This document shows positions 27,894 through 36,738 of a stretch of DNA of 64,000 nucleotides, in pieces. Source of the stretch: Burkholderia sp. SRS-W-2-2016 (GTDB lineage: Bacteria; Pseudomonadota; Gammaproteobacteria; Burkholderiales; Burkholderiaceae); the NCBI RefSeq assembly GCF_001931485.1, contig NZ_MSDV01000058.1, forward strand, positions 1-64,000, in the 5' to 3' direction. The notes under the pieces were generated by a model, which saw nothing but the letters and a program-made list of their open reading frames with translations, was not told the DNA's origin and searched no databases. The position numbers were made by a program, and so were the translations under genes. Positions within the stretch are counted from its first letter, which is position 1. Each line of letters starts with the position of its first letter.

Positions 27894-28667
27894 TCAGCTC
27901 CCGGTGGTGGCGCGCGGGCGTCTGCCGCGCGGCTTCGGTTGATTCGCGAGCGCGGCTTCGGCCTGCGCGCGTTCGGTGAGAAAACGGTGCAGCAGCTCGC
28001 CGGTGCCGAGCAGATGCGCGACGACCAGCGATTGCGCGCTCGCGATGTCGCGGCGTTGCACGGCTTCGAGTAGCGCCGCGTGCTCGCTGTCGGACTCGCC
28101 CTTGTACGACGGCAAGCCGAACTTGAGCCGCAGATAGCGTTCGCCGCGCCGGTGCAGCAGCCCGATCATGTCCTCGAGCTGCGGGCGGCCGGCGGGCGCG
28201 TAAAGACTCATATGGAACGCGGCATTGCGCGCGACGTATAGCGACGAGTCCGCTTCGCGCTCGGCGGCGCGGCACAGATTCGCGGCTTCGCGCAGCGTCG
28301 CGGCGGTGTGATTCGGGATGGCGAGGCCGAGCGCGAGGCTTTCGAGCGCCGAGCGGATCTCGTAGATTTCGCGCGCTTCGTCGGCCGATAGCGGCGCGAC
28401 GCTCGCGCCTTTGTGCACCTCCGCGCGTGCCCAGCCCTCGCTTTCGAGTTGGCGCAGCGCCTCGCGCACGGGAATTGCGCTCACGGAGAAATGCCGCGCG
28501 ATCGCGTCCTGCCGCAACGGCGCGCCGGGCGCCAGCGTGCCGTCGACGATCGCGGCTCGCAGCGCCTCCGCGATCACGTGAGAGGTGCTTTCGCGCGGTG
28601 TGGCGGCCGGTAGAAGCGTGCCGCGTGCCGGCGCTTCCAGGGGAAAACCTTCGGTTGCGTCGCTCAT
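27894..28667 (-). CDS. GntR (FadR/FCD) regulator of malonate genes
   Basis: A 257-aa regulator. The GntR winged helix (residues about 30-100) includes LRQDAIARHFSVSAIPVREALRQLESEGW; a helical FCD effector domain and a basic C-terminal tail follow. It is the first gene of the mdc operon and divergent from an MFS gene, so it most likely represses both and is relieved by malonate or malonyl-CoA (inference, as for GntR-type MdcY of Acinetobacter). The ATG at 28667 lies right after an AT-rich promoter; an upstream in-frame start is not family-like. Confidence 0.88.
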   Translation of the reverse strand: MSDATEGFPLEAPARGTLLPAATPRESTSHVIAEALRAAIVDGTLAPGAPLRQDAIARHFSVSAIPVREALRQLESEGWARAEVHKGASVAPLSADEAREIYEIRSALESLALGLAIPNHTAATLREAANLCRAAEREADSSLYVARNAAFHMSLYAPAGRPQLEDMIGLLHRRGERYLRLKFGLPSYKGESDSEHAALLEAVQRRDIASAQSLVVAHLLGTGELLHRFLTERAQAEAALANQPKPRGRRPRATTGS

Positions 28668-28710
28668 AAGATCAAATATTATATATAAAAAGACGCTAAT
28701 TAAAGCGCGG
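28668..28710 (-). promoter_or_regulatory. AT-rich promoter/operator of the mdc operon
   Basis: The minus strand carries TATAAT at 28678-28683, only 10 nt before the ATG of the regulator, inside an alternating AT tract. Transcripts starting about 7 nt downstream would be nearly leaderless, and no ribosome binding site is visible. The -35 is weak (CTTTAA near 28700). The palindromic AT tract is a candidate autoregulatory site. Confidence 0.4.
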
Positions 28711-28882
28711 GCAAACCCGCAATCGTCGCATCGCAAGTCGCCACTGAAAGCTACAGGAAAGTATTCGCTGAAAGCGCTCGCGCTATCCCATCGTTAGTTG
28801 TACGAGGGGCTTGCAGAACATTCAACACGCGTGCGCTGTCGTTTTCGTTAGGTTCGCCAACTAAGTAGTCTGGAGGAGCACG

Positions 28883-30181
28883 ATGAATACAATGACCGAC
28901 CGCGCTGCGGTCGCACGGCGGCGCACGCCGCTCAACCGTTCGCAGATCGCCGGGTTCTGGGGCGCGTGGGCCGGCTGGACGCTCGACGGGATGGACTCGT
29001 TCATCTACGCGCTGGTGCTGACGCCCGCGTTGACCGAGCTGCTGCCGCGTTCCGGCTTCGCGGCGACGCCGTCGAATGTCGGGCTCGCGGGCTCGATCCT
29101 GTTCGCGCTGTTTCTGGTGGGTTGGGGGCTGTCGTTCATCTGGGGGCCGCTCGCCGACCGCTTCGGCCGCACCAAGGTGCTGGCCGCGACGATCTTCACG
29201 TTCGCGATCTTCACCGGCCTCGCGGCGACCGCGACCAATGTGTGGCAGCTCGGTATCTATCGCTTCATTGCCGGGGTCGGGATCGGCGGCGAATGGGCGC
29301 TGGCCGGCACCTATGTGGCCGAGGCGTGGCCGGAGGATCGTCGCAAGATGGGCGCCGGTTATCTGCAGACCGGCTATTACGCGGGCTTCTTTCTCGCCGC
29401 CGCATTGAACTACACGATCGGCGTGCACTTCGGCTGGCGCGCGATGTTCCTGACCGGCGCGGTGCCGGTCGTGATCGCGATCATGATCCTGTTGCGCGTG
29501 AAGGAGCCGGAGAAGTGGCAGAAGGCCGAAGCGAGTACCGTGCGCGCGAAGCCGCTGCGCGAAATTCTCGGGCCTACTTATCGGCGCCGCACGTGGGTCG
29601 CGTCGATTCTGCTGACGATCGCGATCATCGGGCTGTGGGCGGGCGCGGTGTATGAACCGTCCGCGGTGATTCAGCTCGCGACGCGCGCCGGCATGTCGAA
29701 GGCCGACTCGATCCGCACCGCGTCGCTGGCTACCGGGCTGCTGTCGATCGGCACGATCCTCGGCTGTCTCGCGTTGCCGCCGCTCGCCGAACGGATCGGC
29801 CGGCGCATGACGCTCGCGGTGTATTTCGCCGGCATGGCGGTCGCGATCGCCGCGAGCTTCGGCTGGGCGTTCTATCTGCCCAACGGGCTCGCGCCGTTTA
29901 TCGCGTGGCTGTTCGTGCTCGGTTTCTTCGGCGGCAATTTCGCGTTGTTCAGCCTGTGGCTGCCGGAGCAGTTCGAGACCCGCGTGCGCGCGACCGCGTT
30001 TGCGTTCTGCACGTCGTTCGGGCGCTTTATCGGCGCGGGCGTGAACTTCCTGCTCGGCGCGGCGGTGCTGCACATGAACACGCTCGGCGTGCCGGTCGCG
30101 TTGACCGCGCTCGCGTTCGTGGTCGGGCTGTTCGTGATTCCGTTCGCGCCGGAGACGAAGGGCGAGGTATTGCCGCAGTAG
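28883..30181 (+). CDS. MFS transporter, probable malonate carrier
   Basis: A 432-aa, 12-helix MFS permease. It shows the inter-helix motif GPLADRFGRTKVL and GVGIGGEWALAGTYVAEAWPEDRRKMGAGYLQTGYYAGF, a carboxylate/aromatic-acid carrier (NanT/ShiA-like) pattern; LPPLAERIGRRMT repeats the motif in the second half. GGAGGAG precedes the ATG. Divergence from the mdc operon suggests malonate uptake in place of the MdcLM or MadLM carriers. Substrate is inferred from context only. Confidence 0.88.
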   Translation: MNTMTDRAAVARRRTPLNRSQIAGFWGAWAGWTLDGMDSFIYALVLTPALTELLPRSGFAATPSNVGLAGSILFALFLVGWGLSFIWGPLADRFGRTKVLAATIFTFAIFTGLAATATNVWQLGIYRFIAGVGIGGEWALAGTYVAEAWPEDRRKMGAGYLQTGYYAGFFLAAALNYTIGVHFGWRAMFLTGAVPVVIAIMILLRVKEPEKWQKAEASTVRAKPLREILGPTYRRRTWVASILLTIAIIGLWAGAVYEPSAVIQLATRAGMSKADSIRTASLATGLLSIGTILGCLALPPLAERIGRRMTLAVYFAGMAVAIAASFGWAFYLPNGLAPFIAWLFVLGFFGGNFALFSLWLPEQFETRVRATAFAFCTSFGRFIGAGVNFLLGAAVLHMNTLGVPVALTALAFVVGLFVIPFAPETKGEVLPQ

Positions 30182-30214
30182 CGGCGGTAACCGCGGCCGG
30201 CGCGCGTTGTCCCG

Positions 30215-31147
30215 CTACTTCGCGTGACTGCGCGCCCGCCCGCGAGGAACCAGCAGCGACAGCAGCGGCCAGCCGAGATTGACACCGAGACTCGCGGCGA
30301 CGATCAAGCCCATCCCCGCGAGTTGCGGCGCCGACAGCGCACGCCCGTACACGACCGCATCGACGACGATCGCGGTCAGCGGATACACGAACAGCAGCAC
30401 CGCGATCACCGGCGTGCTCAGCTTCGGCAGCGCGCCGTAAATCAGCACATACGACAGCCCGGTATGCAGCACGCCCATGCCGATCAGCCAGAACCACTGC
30501 ATCGGTGCGATATGGGTGAGCGTCAGGGTGCCCACCAGCGGCGCGACCAGCGGCAGACACACGACGCCGACCGCGCATTGCGTGAGCGTCAGCAGATGCG
30601 GGCGCAATTCGCCGAGGCTCTTCGCGATCAGCGTGACGCTCGCATACAGCAGCGAGCCGAGCAGCGCTTCGCCGAGGCCGATCAGATAGCTGCTGTGGCC
30701 ATGCAGCGTATCGGTCGCGAGCACGCCGGACGCGAGCACCAGCCCGACGAACGCGGTCGCGATCCAGCCGAGCCGGTCCGCGCCCAGCCGCTCGTTGAAC
30801 AGCGCCGCGCCGATCAGCACGACCCAGAACGGCTGCACATGAAACACCACGGTCGCGACCGCGATGCTGGTGCGATGAATCGCGTCGAAGAAGCCGACCC
30901 ACTGCGTAACCATCAGTACACCTGAGATCAGCGCGAGCATCAGCGTGCGACGGGTGAACTGCGCGCGCGTGAAAAAGCCTTTCCATGCGCAGTACGCGGC
31001 GAGCGACAGAAAGCCGAACAGGCAGCGGAAAAACACCAGCGTCAGCGCATCGAGCCGCGCTTCCTCGACGAACACGCCGAGCGTGCCCATCAGCAGCCCG
31101 CCGCTGGCGAGCGTGATCGCGCCTTGTTGTCGTGACGTGAGGGACAT
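30215..31147 (-). CDS. EamA-family (DMT) membrane exporter
   Basis: A 310-aa protein with ten membrane segments arranged as two EamA repeats (GGLLMGTLGVFVEEARLDALTLVFFRCLFG; GEALLGSLLYASVTLIAKSLGE). Family members export metabolites such as amino acids or nucleosides. It is divergent from a LysR regulator 100 bp away, a frequent arrangement in which the regulator controls the exporter. It converges on the MFS gene with a 33-bp gap. Confidence 0.88.
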   Translation of the reverse strand: MSLTSRQQGAITLASGGLLMGTLGVFVEEARLDALTLVFFRCLFGFLSLAAYCAWKGFFTRAQFTRRTLMLALISGVLMVTQWVGFFDAIHRTSIAVATVVFHVQPFWVVLIGAALFNERLGADRLGWIATAFVGLVLASGVLATDTLHGHSSYLIGLGEALLGSLLYASVTLIAKSLGELRPHLLTLTQCAVGVVCLPLVAPLVGTLTLTHIAPMQWFWLIGMGVLHTGLSYVLIYGALPKLSTPVIAVLLFVYPLTAIVVDAVVYGRALSAPQLAGMGLIVAASLGVNLGWPLLSLLVPRGRARSHAK

Positions 31148-31249
31148 GCGTTACAGCTCCAGTAGATGATGTCCGCGAGTATCGGCCCGCTTGCCGTCCA
31201 TCGACAAACGAATTAAATTGAGCAATTCCATCAGCCGGATTGATAAATC

Positions 31250-32131
31250 GTGAACCCCGAATTCGACGTCGATTTATTGCGCAGCTTCGTCGCGGTCGTG
31301 GACGCGGGCAGTTTCACGAAGGCGGCGGCCAGCGTGCATCGCTCGCAGGCGGCGGTCAGCATGCAGATCAAGCGGCTCGAAGCGATGCTCGGCACCACGC
31401 TGTTCGCGCGCAATACGCGCAGCCTCGCGCTGACGCGGCCAGGCCATACGCTGCTCGAATATGCGCGGCGCGCGCTGGCGTTGCAGGAGGAGGCGTGGTC
31501 GGCGATCGTGCGGCCCGAGGTGACCGGGCGGGTCGTGCTCGGCGCGCCGGACGACTATGTGTCGTCGCTGCTGTCGCCGGTGTTGCGGCGCTTTTCGACG
31601 CTGTTTCCGCACGTCGAGATCGAGATCGTCTGCGCGCAGAGCACCGCGCTCGCGCCGATGCTCGCCGACAACAAGATCGACCTCGCGTTCGTCACGCGCG
31701 ACCGCAAGCTGCGCGGCGAATTCGTGCGCGCGGAGCCGATGGTGTGGGTCGGGGCATCGGTCGATACGCCGGTGCTGGCGGCCTCGCCGTTGCCGGTGGG
31801 GCTGTACGAGCCGGGTTGCGTCGCGCGTCAGCACACGCTGGCCGCGCTGGATTCCGCGCACATCCGCTATCGCGCGGCATTCAGCAGCGCGAGCCTGATG
31901 GGGCTGGTCGCGACCGTCGATGCGGGTTTGTCGGTGATCGCGCTCACGCGTTGCAGCGTGCCGCCGCGGCTCGCGATTCTCGGCGAAGCACAGGGGCTGC
32001 CGGCGATTGCGCCGCTCGAAATCGTGGTCGCGCGCAGCGCGAAGTCGGACCGGCCAACTTGCGATTATCTGGCGCAGCAGATGGTGCAGGATCTGTCGTT
32101 GCGCGCGGTGGGGCGAGCCGGCGCGCAGTGA
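31250..32131 (+). CDS. LysR-family transcriptional regulator
   Basis: A 293-aa regulator with an N-terminal helix-turn-helix (LLRSFVAVVDAGSFTKAAASVHRSQAAVSMQIKRLEAMLGTTLFARN) and a LysR substrate domain (GRVVLGAPDDYVSSLLSPVLRRFSTLFPHVEIEIV). It uses a GTG start at 31250. It is divergent from the EamA gene, which it probably controls. The inducer is unknown. Confidence 0.9.
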   Translation: MNPEFDVDLLRSFVAVVDAGSFTKAAASVHRSQAAVSMQIKRLEAMLGTTLFARNTRSLALTRPGHTLLEYARRALALQEEAWSAIVRPEVTGRVVLGAPDDYVSSLLSPVLRRFSTLFPHVEIEIVCAQSTALAPMLADNKIDLAFVTRDRKLRGEFVRAEPMVWVGASVDTPVLAASPLPVGLYEPGCVARQHTLAALDSAHIRYRAAFSSASLMGLVATVDAGLSVIALTRCSVPPRLAILGEAQGLPAIAPLEIVVARSAKSDRPTCDYLAQQMVQDLSLRAVGRAGAQ

Positions 32132-32182
32132 CGGTCGCTACCGCGGGCGCTGTGAGCGCCACGAACGCCACGAACGCCGCGG

Positions 32183-33682
32183 TCAGAAATTGATCAGCGT
32201 CCTCACACCGATCACAAACGTATTGCGCAGCGGCTGCGTCGGATCGTTCGGATTCTGACCCGCTCCCGCGTTGAACGTGTACTGCGCGTCCGCCTGCAAT
32301 TGCCACCACGGTGCGATCTGATACTGATAGGTCGCCTCCAGCGCGGTTTCGCTGGTGCGCACACCGTACGGGCCGCCGCTGAACGCGCGGAAGTCCTGAT
32401 CGAGACCGTTTGCCCGATGACCGACCTTGATATAGGTCAGCGCGAGTCCCGCGCTGTCGTTGTCGCGGCCCTCGAACGGCGCTTTCAGCACGACGCCGAG
32501 ATTGGCCGCGACGCTCACCAGATTGCGGTCCCCCGGCGCGCCCATTACCCGCGCGAATACGTTGAGGCTGCGCGGGCTGTCCGCCGCCGGCCGCCACACC
32601 ATCTGATCGGCGACCGCGTAGAAGCTGTAATTGCCGCGATGGGTCGCGGCGCTGCCGTTCGACGCCGGATTCGCGAGCGATAGCCCGTTGCTGTCGTAGC
32701 GCTGATCCGCGAAACGATCGCTGTGATACCAGAGGCCGATCTTGTAGAGGCCCGGCAGCCCGCCGCTGGCGTTGGCTTCGGCTCCGCCGCCTGCTCCGGC
32801 TCCGGCTCCGGCCGATGCCGGCGCATCGCCCTCGGCCGGCTGATTGATCGCGTACTGCAATTCGCCGATCCACAGCGCGCCGTTGCCGAGATTGAAGTTG
32901 GTGCCGCTCTTGTTGTTCGGATCGTTGCCGAGCGGGTCGCCCGCGAACACGCCGGCGAGCGCGGTCAGCGACGGCGTGATCTGGCCGCGCACGCGCACGC
33001 CGAGCCCGGAGAGCGGATAAGCGGGGCCGCCCGACGGCAGGTCGTACGACGGCAGCGCGGGCCAGCCGAACATCGTGTTCAGGAACAGCGCCGAGTTCGC
33101 ACTGCCGATGAACTCCTGATCGAGACTTTGCTGGCCGATCTTCACGTCCACGCGTTTGTCGAGAAACGACTGCTGGTACCACAACTCCCATAGCCGTGTC
33201 GCGCGGTCCGCGGCGATGCCGCTCGCGGTATTGAGCGTGCCGAGTTTGTTTTCGCTGAAGTTGGTGCCGTGAATCTGCAGCGCGCTGACGTTGAACAGGC
33301 CGCCGGGCAGACCGAACGCCTTCGCGGTATCGAGTTGCAGGGTCGCGGTGGTGAGGCCGTCGTAGTCCGCGCCGCGCGCGAGCCCGCCGCGCAGATTGGC
33401 GAGCACTTCGCTGGTTTCGGTCAGCGAGAAGGTTACCCCGTACTGGCCGAGCCACGGACGCAGGCCGCCGATATCGCCGAGCAATTGCTGACGCTGCCAC
33501 AGACCGGTCGCTTCGTCGTGCGCCGGCGCCGCCGCGGCTTTCTGATCTTCGTGCGCCGCTTCGGCATCGGTATCGGCATCGGCGGCGGCTTGTGCGAGCG
33601 CGCTGCCGCTATCCAGCGAAGCCCATGCGAAGGCCGCGTATAGAACGAGCCGGCGAAGTTCGGGGGGCGGGGCGAGCTTCAT
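32183..33682 (-). CDS. OprB-like carbohydrate-selective outer-membrane porin
   Basis: A 499-aa outer-membrane protein. The signal peptide ends near SALAQA, and an Ala/Asp/Glu-rich linker is followed by the OprB-type barrel (GLWQRQQLLGDIGGLRPWLGQYGVTFSLTETSEVLANLRGG; VDVKIGQQSLDQEFIGS). It ends with FVIGVRTLINF, whose terminal aromatic residue suits BAM assembly. OprB porins pass sugars such as glucose; here the upstream Fur box suggests iron-linked expression, which is unusual. The start at 33682 directly precedes the signal peptide; a frame extension to 33838 is rejected. Confidence 0.87.
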   Translation of the reverse strand: MKLAPPPELRRLVLYAAFAWASLDSGSALAQAAADADTDAEAAHEDQKAAAAPAHDEATGLWQRQQLLGDIGGLRPWLGQYGVTFSLTETSEVLANLRGGLARGADYDGLTTATLQLDTAKAFGLPGGLFNVSALQIHGTNFSENKLGTLNTASGIAADRATRLWELWYQQSFLDKRVDVKIGQQSLDQEFIGSANSALFLNTMFGWPALPSYDLPSGGPAYPLSGLGVRVRGQITPSLTALAGVFAGDPLGNDPNNKSGTNFNLGNGALWIGELQYAINQPAEGDAPASAGAGAGAGGGAEANASGGLPGLYKIGLWYHSDRFADQRYDSNGLSLANPASNGSAATHRGNYSFYAVADQMVWRPAADSPRSLNVFARVMGAPGDRNLVSVAANLGVVLKAPFEGRDNDSAGLALTYIKVGHRANGLDQDFRAFSGGPYGVRTSETALEATYQYQIAPWWQLQADAQYTFNAGAGQNPNDPTQPLRNTFVIGVRTLINF

Positions 33683-33819
33683 CGAGAGCCTTGTTTGTGT
33701 CGTGTCGCGAACGGACGAGCGGAGCGCGACGGCGCGGCGCGTGATCGAACGATTGCATCGACGCTGCCGCGGGGGATTGGCGTGATCGTACGCACGTGGC
33801 TCAGGGGCGTCAATTTTGT

Positions 33820-33834
33820 TGAGAATGATTCTCA
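33820..33834. promoter_or_regulatory. Fur box upstream of the OprB-like porin
   Basis: TGAGAATGATTCTCA is a perfect 7-1-7 palindrome that differs from the classical Fur core TGATAATNATTATCA at two symmetric positions. It lies 138 nt before the porin start on the minus strand and 190 nt before the plus-strand gene at 34025. The porin is the likelier target, but either could be regulated. Confidence 0.7.
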
Positions 33835-34024
33835 TCAATTCAGGAACCCCTGAATCCGGGCAATTCGCGCATTGCGTGACGCGGCGTGCCGTGCGGCGTC
33901 GTGTAGTGAATGGTTAATGAATGTCCGATCGCAACCGATTAGTCTGTTCATAACGAACCCACGCCGCGCTCCGGTGTCGAAGCGCACGAATTACCCGTAA
34001 GCCAAAGTAAGTAAGGAGATATCG

Positions 34025-34750
34025 ATGAACAAGCGCATTCTTTTGATTTCGTTGCTGACGAGCGGCGGTTTGATGCTGGGCGGCGCGGCGCAGGCCCAGA
34101 TGAATCTGAAGCAGTTCGGCATCGGCGGCGGCGATAGTTCCGCGCAGGGCGGTATCGGCGGGGCGGTCGGCAATGCGCTCGGCGGCGGCGGTTCGAACAG
34201 CGCGTCGGCGGGCGGCGTGTCGCAACTGCTGCAAAGCTATGTCGGCGCGAATCAGCAGGTGCTGAGCGGCCAGTCGAGCCTCGCATCGGCGATGGGCATG
34301 AGCAGCGCGGCCGGCCAGGCGCAACAGGCCGCGGGGCTGCTGAGCGGCGGCACGCCGTCGGTCAGTCAGCTGACCCAGATGGGCAGCACGCAGCAGTCGC
34401 TGTCGCAGAAGCTGACCGATGCGTTCGCGAGTCACGCGAGCGGCAGCGCGTCGGCGACGCCGGTCAACAAGCAGGCGTTCACCGAAGGGCTGACGTCGCT
34501 CGGCAAGGGCGTCAGTCAGTATTCGAGCCTGCAATCCGGACTCGGCAGCATCGGCCAGATGAGCCCGGCTTCGCTGCTGCAATCGGGTCTCAATCCGCAG
34601 ACCGCGCAAAGCGCGTCGTATATCGCGCAGTCGGCGCCGGGGCAATTGCAGTCGCTGATGTCGACGCTGAGTTCGGCCGTGCAGTTCGCGTCGAGCAACG
34701 GCATCAGCGTGCCGTCGATCGCGACCTCGGCGTTGAAGGGCGGCATGTAG
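34025..34750 (+). CDS. Gly/Ser/Gln-rich exported protein of unknown function
   Basis: A 241-aa protein. The signal peptide (MNKRILLISLLTSGGLMLGGAAQA) is followed by a low-complexity Gly/Ser-rich stretch (residues 33-65) and then amphipathic Gln/Ser/Ala-rich repeats (QQVLSGQSSLASAMGMSS, SLSQKLTDAFASHASGS). TAAGGAG lies before the ATG. It looks like a periplasmic or surface protein found in Burkholderiaceae. No enzyme motif is visible. A Fur box is 190 nt upstream. Confidence 0.7.
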   Translation: MNKRILLISLLTSGGLMLGGAAQAQMNLKQFGIGGGDSSAQGGIGGAVGNALGGGGSNSASAGGVSQLLQSYVGANQQVLSGQSSLASAMGMSSAAGQAQQAAGLLSGGTPSVSQLTQMGSTQQSLSQKLTDAFASHASGSASATPVNKQAFTEGLTSLGKGVSQYSSLQSGLGSIGQMSPASLLQSGLNPQTAQSASYIAQSAPGQLQSLMSTLSSAVQFASSNGISVPSIATSALKGGM

Positions 34751-34944
34751 GCGCCGGCGGGAGCGGTGGCGAGGTAGGAGCAGCAGGCCGGCGCGGCGCG
34801 CGCGATGTAAGCGGACGCCGCGCAGGCCGCGAATCGGATCGGCTATGATCCTTTCGCACAAGGCCCTGCCTGCCGGTCTCTCGGCGCGCGCCAGCGCCGG
34901 CGGCCGCCCAGCGCCGCTCCCGCAACCCTATCGAAACCACGCCG

Positions 34945-35781
34945 ATGTCCGACCTTCTGAATCTGGAAAACTACTTCACCCGCATCGGCTATCAAGGCCC
35001 GCGCACGGCCACGCTGGACGTGCTGCAGGCGCTGCATCGGCTGCATCCGGCCGCGATCCCATTCGAAGATCTGAATCCGCTGACCGGTCTGGCGGTCAAG
35101 CTCGACCTCGCGTCGATCGAGCGCAAGCTGGTCGACGAGCAGCGCGGCGGCTACTGCTTCGAGCAGAACACGCTGTTCGCGAACGTGCTGATGCAACTCG
35201 GCTTCAAGGTCACGCCGCTGCTCGCGCGGGTGCTGTGGGGCGCCTCGCCCGATGCGAAGCTGCCGCGCACGCATATGGTGTTGCGCATCGAACTCGACAA
35301 TGAAACGTGGCTCGCCGACGTCGGCTTCGGCGGTGTGACGCTGACCGCGCCGCTGCGTGTCGCAATGGACCTCGCGCAGCCGATTCCGCTCGGCACCTTC
35401 CGTCTGATCGACGCCGGGCGCGATAGCGCGCATCTGCAGGTGCTCGCCGCCGACGGCAGCTGGACGCCGGTGTATCACGTCGATCTGCGCGCGGTCGAAT
35501 GGGTCGATTACGAAACCTCGAACTGGTACACGTCGACGTCGCCCGAATCGTTGTTCGCGCACAACCTGCTGGCGGCGCGCGTGCTGCCCGAAGCGCGGCT
35601 CGGCCTGTTCAACGATCAGTACAACGAGCGCGACGCCGCCGGCAAGGTGATCGCCGAACGGCGTCTCGCGAGCGCCGCGGAACTGGCCGACTGTCTGCGC
35701 GAGCGCTTCGGTCTGAATCTGCAAGGCTTCGACATCGCGGCGATCTTCGAGCGCGTGCGCACGCGCGACGACGCGAACTGA
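34945..35781 (+). CDS. nat: Arylamine N-acetyltransferase
   Basis: A 278-aa cytoplasmic enzyme transferring acetyl from acetyl-CoA to arylamines and hydrazines. The catalytic triad is visible: C71 in RGGYCFEQN, H110 in RTHMVL and D125 in ADVGFGG. PFEDLNPLTG near residue 40 is also typical. Length and motif spacing match bacterial NATs. It is monocistronic and followed by a minisatellite. Confidence 0.93.
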   Translation: MSDLLNLENYFTRIGYQGPRTATLDVLQALHRLHPAAIPFEDLNPLTGLAVKLDLASIERKLVDEQRGGYCFEQNTLFANVLMQLGFKVTPLLARVLWGASPDAKLPRTHMVLRIELDNETWLADVGFGGVTLTAPLRVAMDLAQPIPLGTFRLIDAGRDSAHLQVLAADGSWTPVYHVDLRAVEWVDYETSNWYTSTSPESLFAHNLLAARVLPEARLGLFNDQYNERDAAGKVIAERRLASAAELADCLRERFGLNLQGFDIAAIFERVRTRDDAN

Positions 35782-35827
35782 CGGGAGCGCGCCGGGCGGA
35801 GTGCCTGACGGCGCACTGCGCGGCGCA

Positions 35828-35942
35828 ATACTGGGAGCACAACCGGGAGCACAACCGGGAGCACAACCGGGAGCACTACCGGGAGCACTACCGGGAGCAC
35901 TGCGCGGACCACAACGGGGACCACAACGGGGACCACTACGGA
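35828..35942. repeat. 12-bp minisatellite (about nine units, two families)
   Basis: Units ACCGGGAGCACA/T repeat about six times. They are followed by three units of the related ACGGGGACCACA/T, in perfect 12-bp register, up to the ribosome binding site of the next gene. If translated in the downstream frame it would encode a GAQP/GALP/GPQR periodic peptide, but the downstream gene has its own start after the array. Confidence 0.92.
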
Positions 35943-35950
35943 GCACCACG

Positions 35951-36631
35951 ATGGTCGCGCGTCTGATCCTGCAATCGCTCGCCTGGCTCGTGTTCATGGG
36001 CGTGCTGCTGTTCGGCGCGGCCGGCACGCTCGCGTGGCCCGCCGCGTGGTGGTATCTGCTCGAACTCGCGCTGCTGAGTCTGTGGCTAGGTTTATGGCTC
36101 GCGCGGCACGATCCCGCGTTGCTGGCCGAGCGCCTCGCGCCGTTCGTGCAGGCGCAGCAGAGCCGCTGGGACAAACTGTTCATGGCCGCGATCGGAAGCC
36201 TCTGGGTCGGCTGGATGATCCTGATGGGCTTCGACGCGATGCGGTTTCGCTGGTCCGCGCCGCTGCCGTTGTGGCTTGCGATCTTCGGCGCGTTCTGCGT
36301 GATGCTGTGCATCGTGCTGTGCCGTTCGGTGTTTCGTGCGAACAGTTACGCGGCGCCGGTCGTGAAAATTCAGGCGAGCCGCGGGCACAAGGTCGCCGAC
36401 AGCGGTCCCTATGCGTATGTGCGTCATCCGATGTACGCGGACGCGCTGCTGTTCTTCATCGGCACGCCGCTGCTGCTCGGTTCATGGTGGGGTCTCGCGG
36501 CGCTGCCGCTGATGGCTTACGCGTTCGGTTGGCGCGCGGTGCGCGAGGAACGCGTGCTGGCCGCGCAACTCGACGGCTATACCGACTACATGGCGCGCGT
36601 GCGTTACCGTTTCGTGCCGTATCTCTGGTAG
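35951..36631 (+). CDS. Isoprenylcysteine carboxyl methyltransferase-family membrane protein
   Basis: A 226-aa, five-helix membrane protein. The C-terminal signature GPYAYVRHPMYADALLFFIGTPLLLGSWW is followed by REERVLAAQLDGYTDYMARVRYRFVPYLW, the ICMT/PEMT-like domain that binds S-adenosylmethionine. Bacterial members methylate small molecules or have unknown substrates. The ATG at 35951 follows GGAG at 35940-35943, whose first bases belong to the last minisatellite unit. The frame extends upstream through the repeats to 35801, but that start is unlikely. Confidence 0.85.
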   Translation: MVARLILQSLAWLVFMGVLLFGAAGTLAWPAAWWYLLELALLSLWLGLWLARHDPALLAERLAPFVQAQQSRWDKLFMAAIGSLWVGWMILMGFDAMRFRWSAPLPLWLAIFGAFCVMLCIVLCRSVFRANSYAAPVVKIQASRGHKVADSGPYAYVRHPMYADALLFFIGTPLLLGSWWGLAALPLMAYAFGWRAVREERVLAAQLDGYTDYMARVRYRFVPYLW

Positions 36632-36738
36632 CGCCGCGCGCGTTCAGCGGTCGTCGGCGCGCGCCGAAGCGGGTAAGATTGGGCCCGGCCGCCGGAGAAC
36701 CGGCCACGGTGTGGCAGCTGAACACCGGCGAACCATGC

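Noticed and set aside
35828..35942. The tandem 12-bp array considered as a CRISPR
   Set aside because: The units are contiguous, without spacers, and 12 bp is too short for CRISPR repeats.
35801..35950. An N-terminal extension encoding GAQP/GALP repeats
   Set aside because: The ATG at 35951 has a well-spaced GGAG and begins the first membrane helix; the repeat peptide would be atypical for the family.
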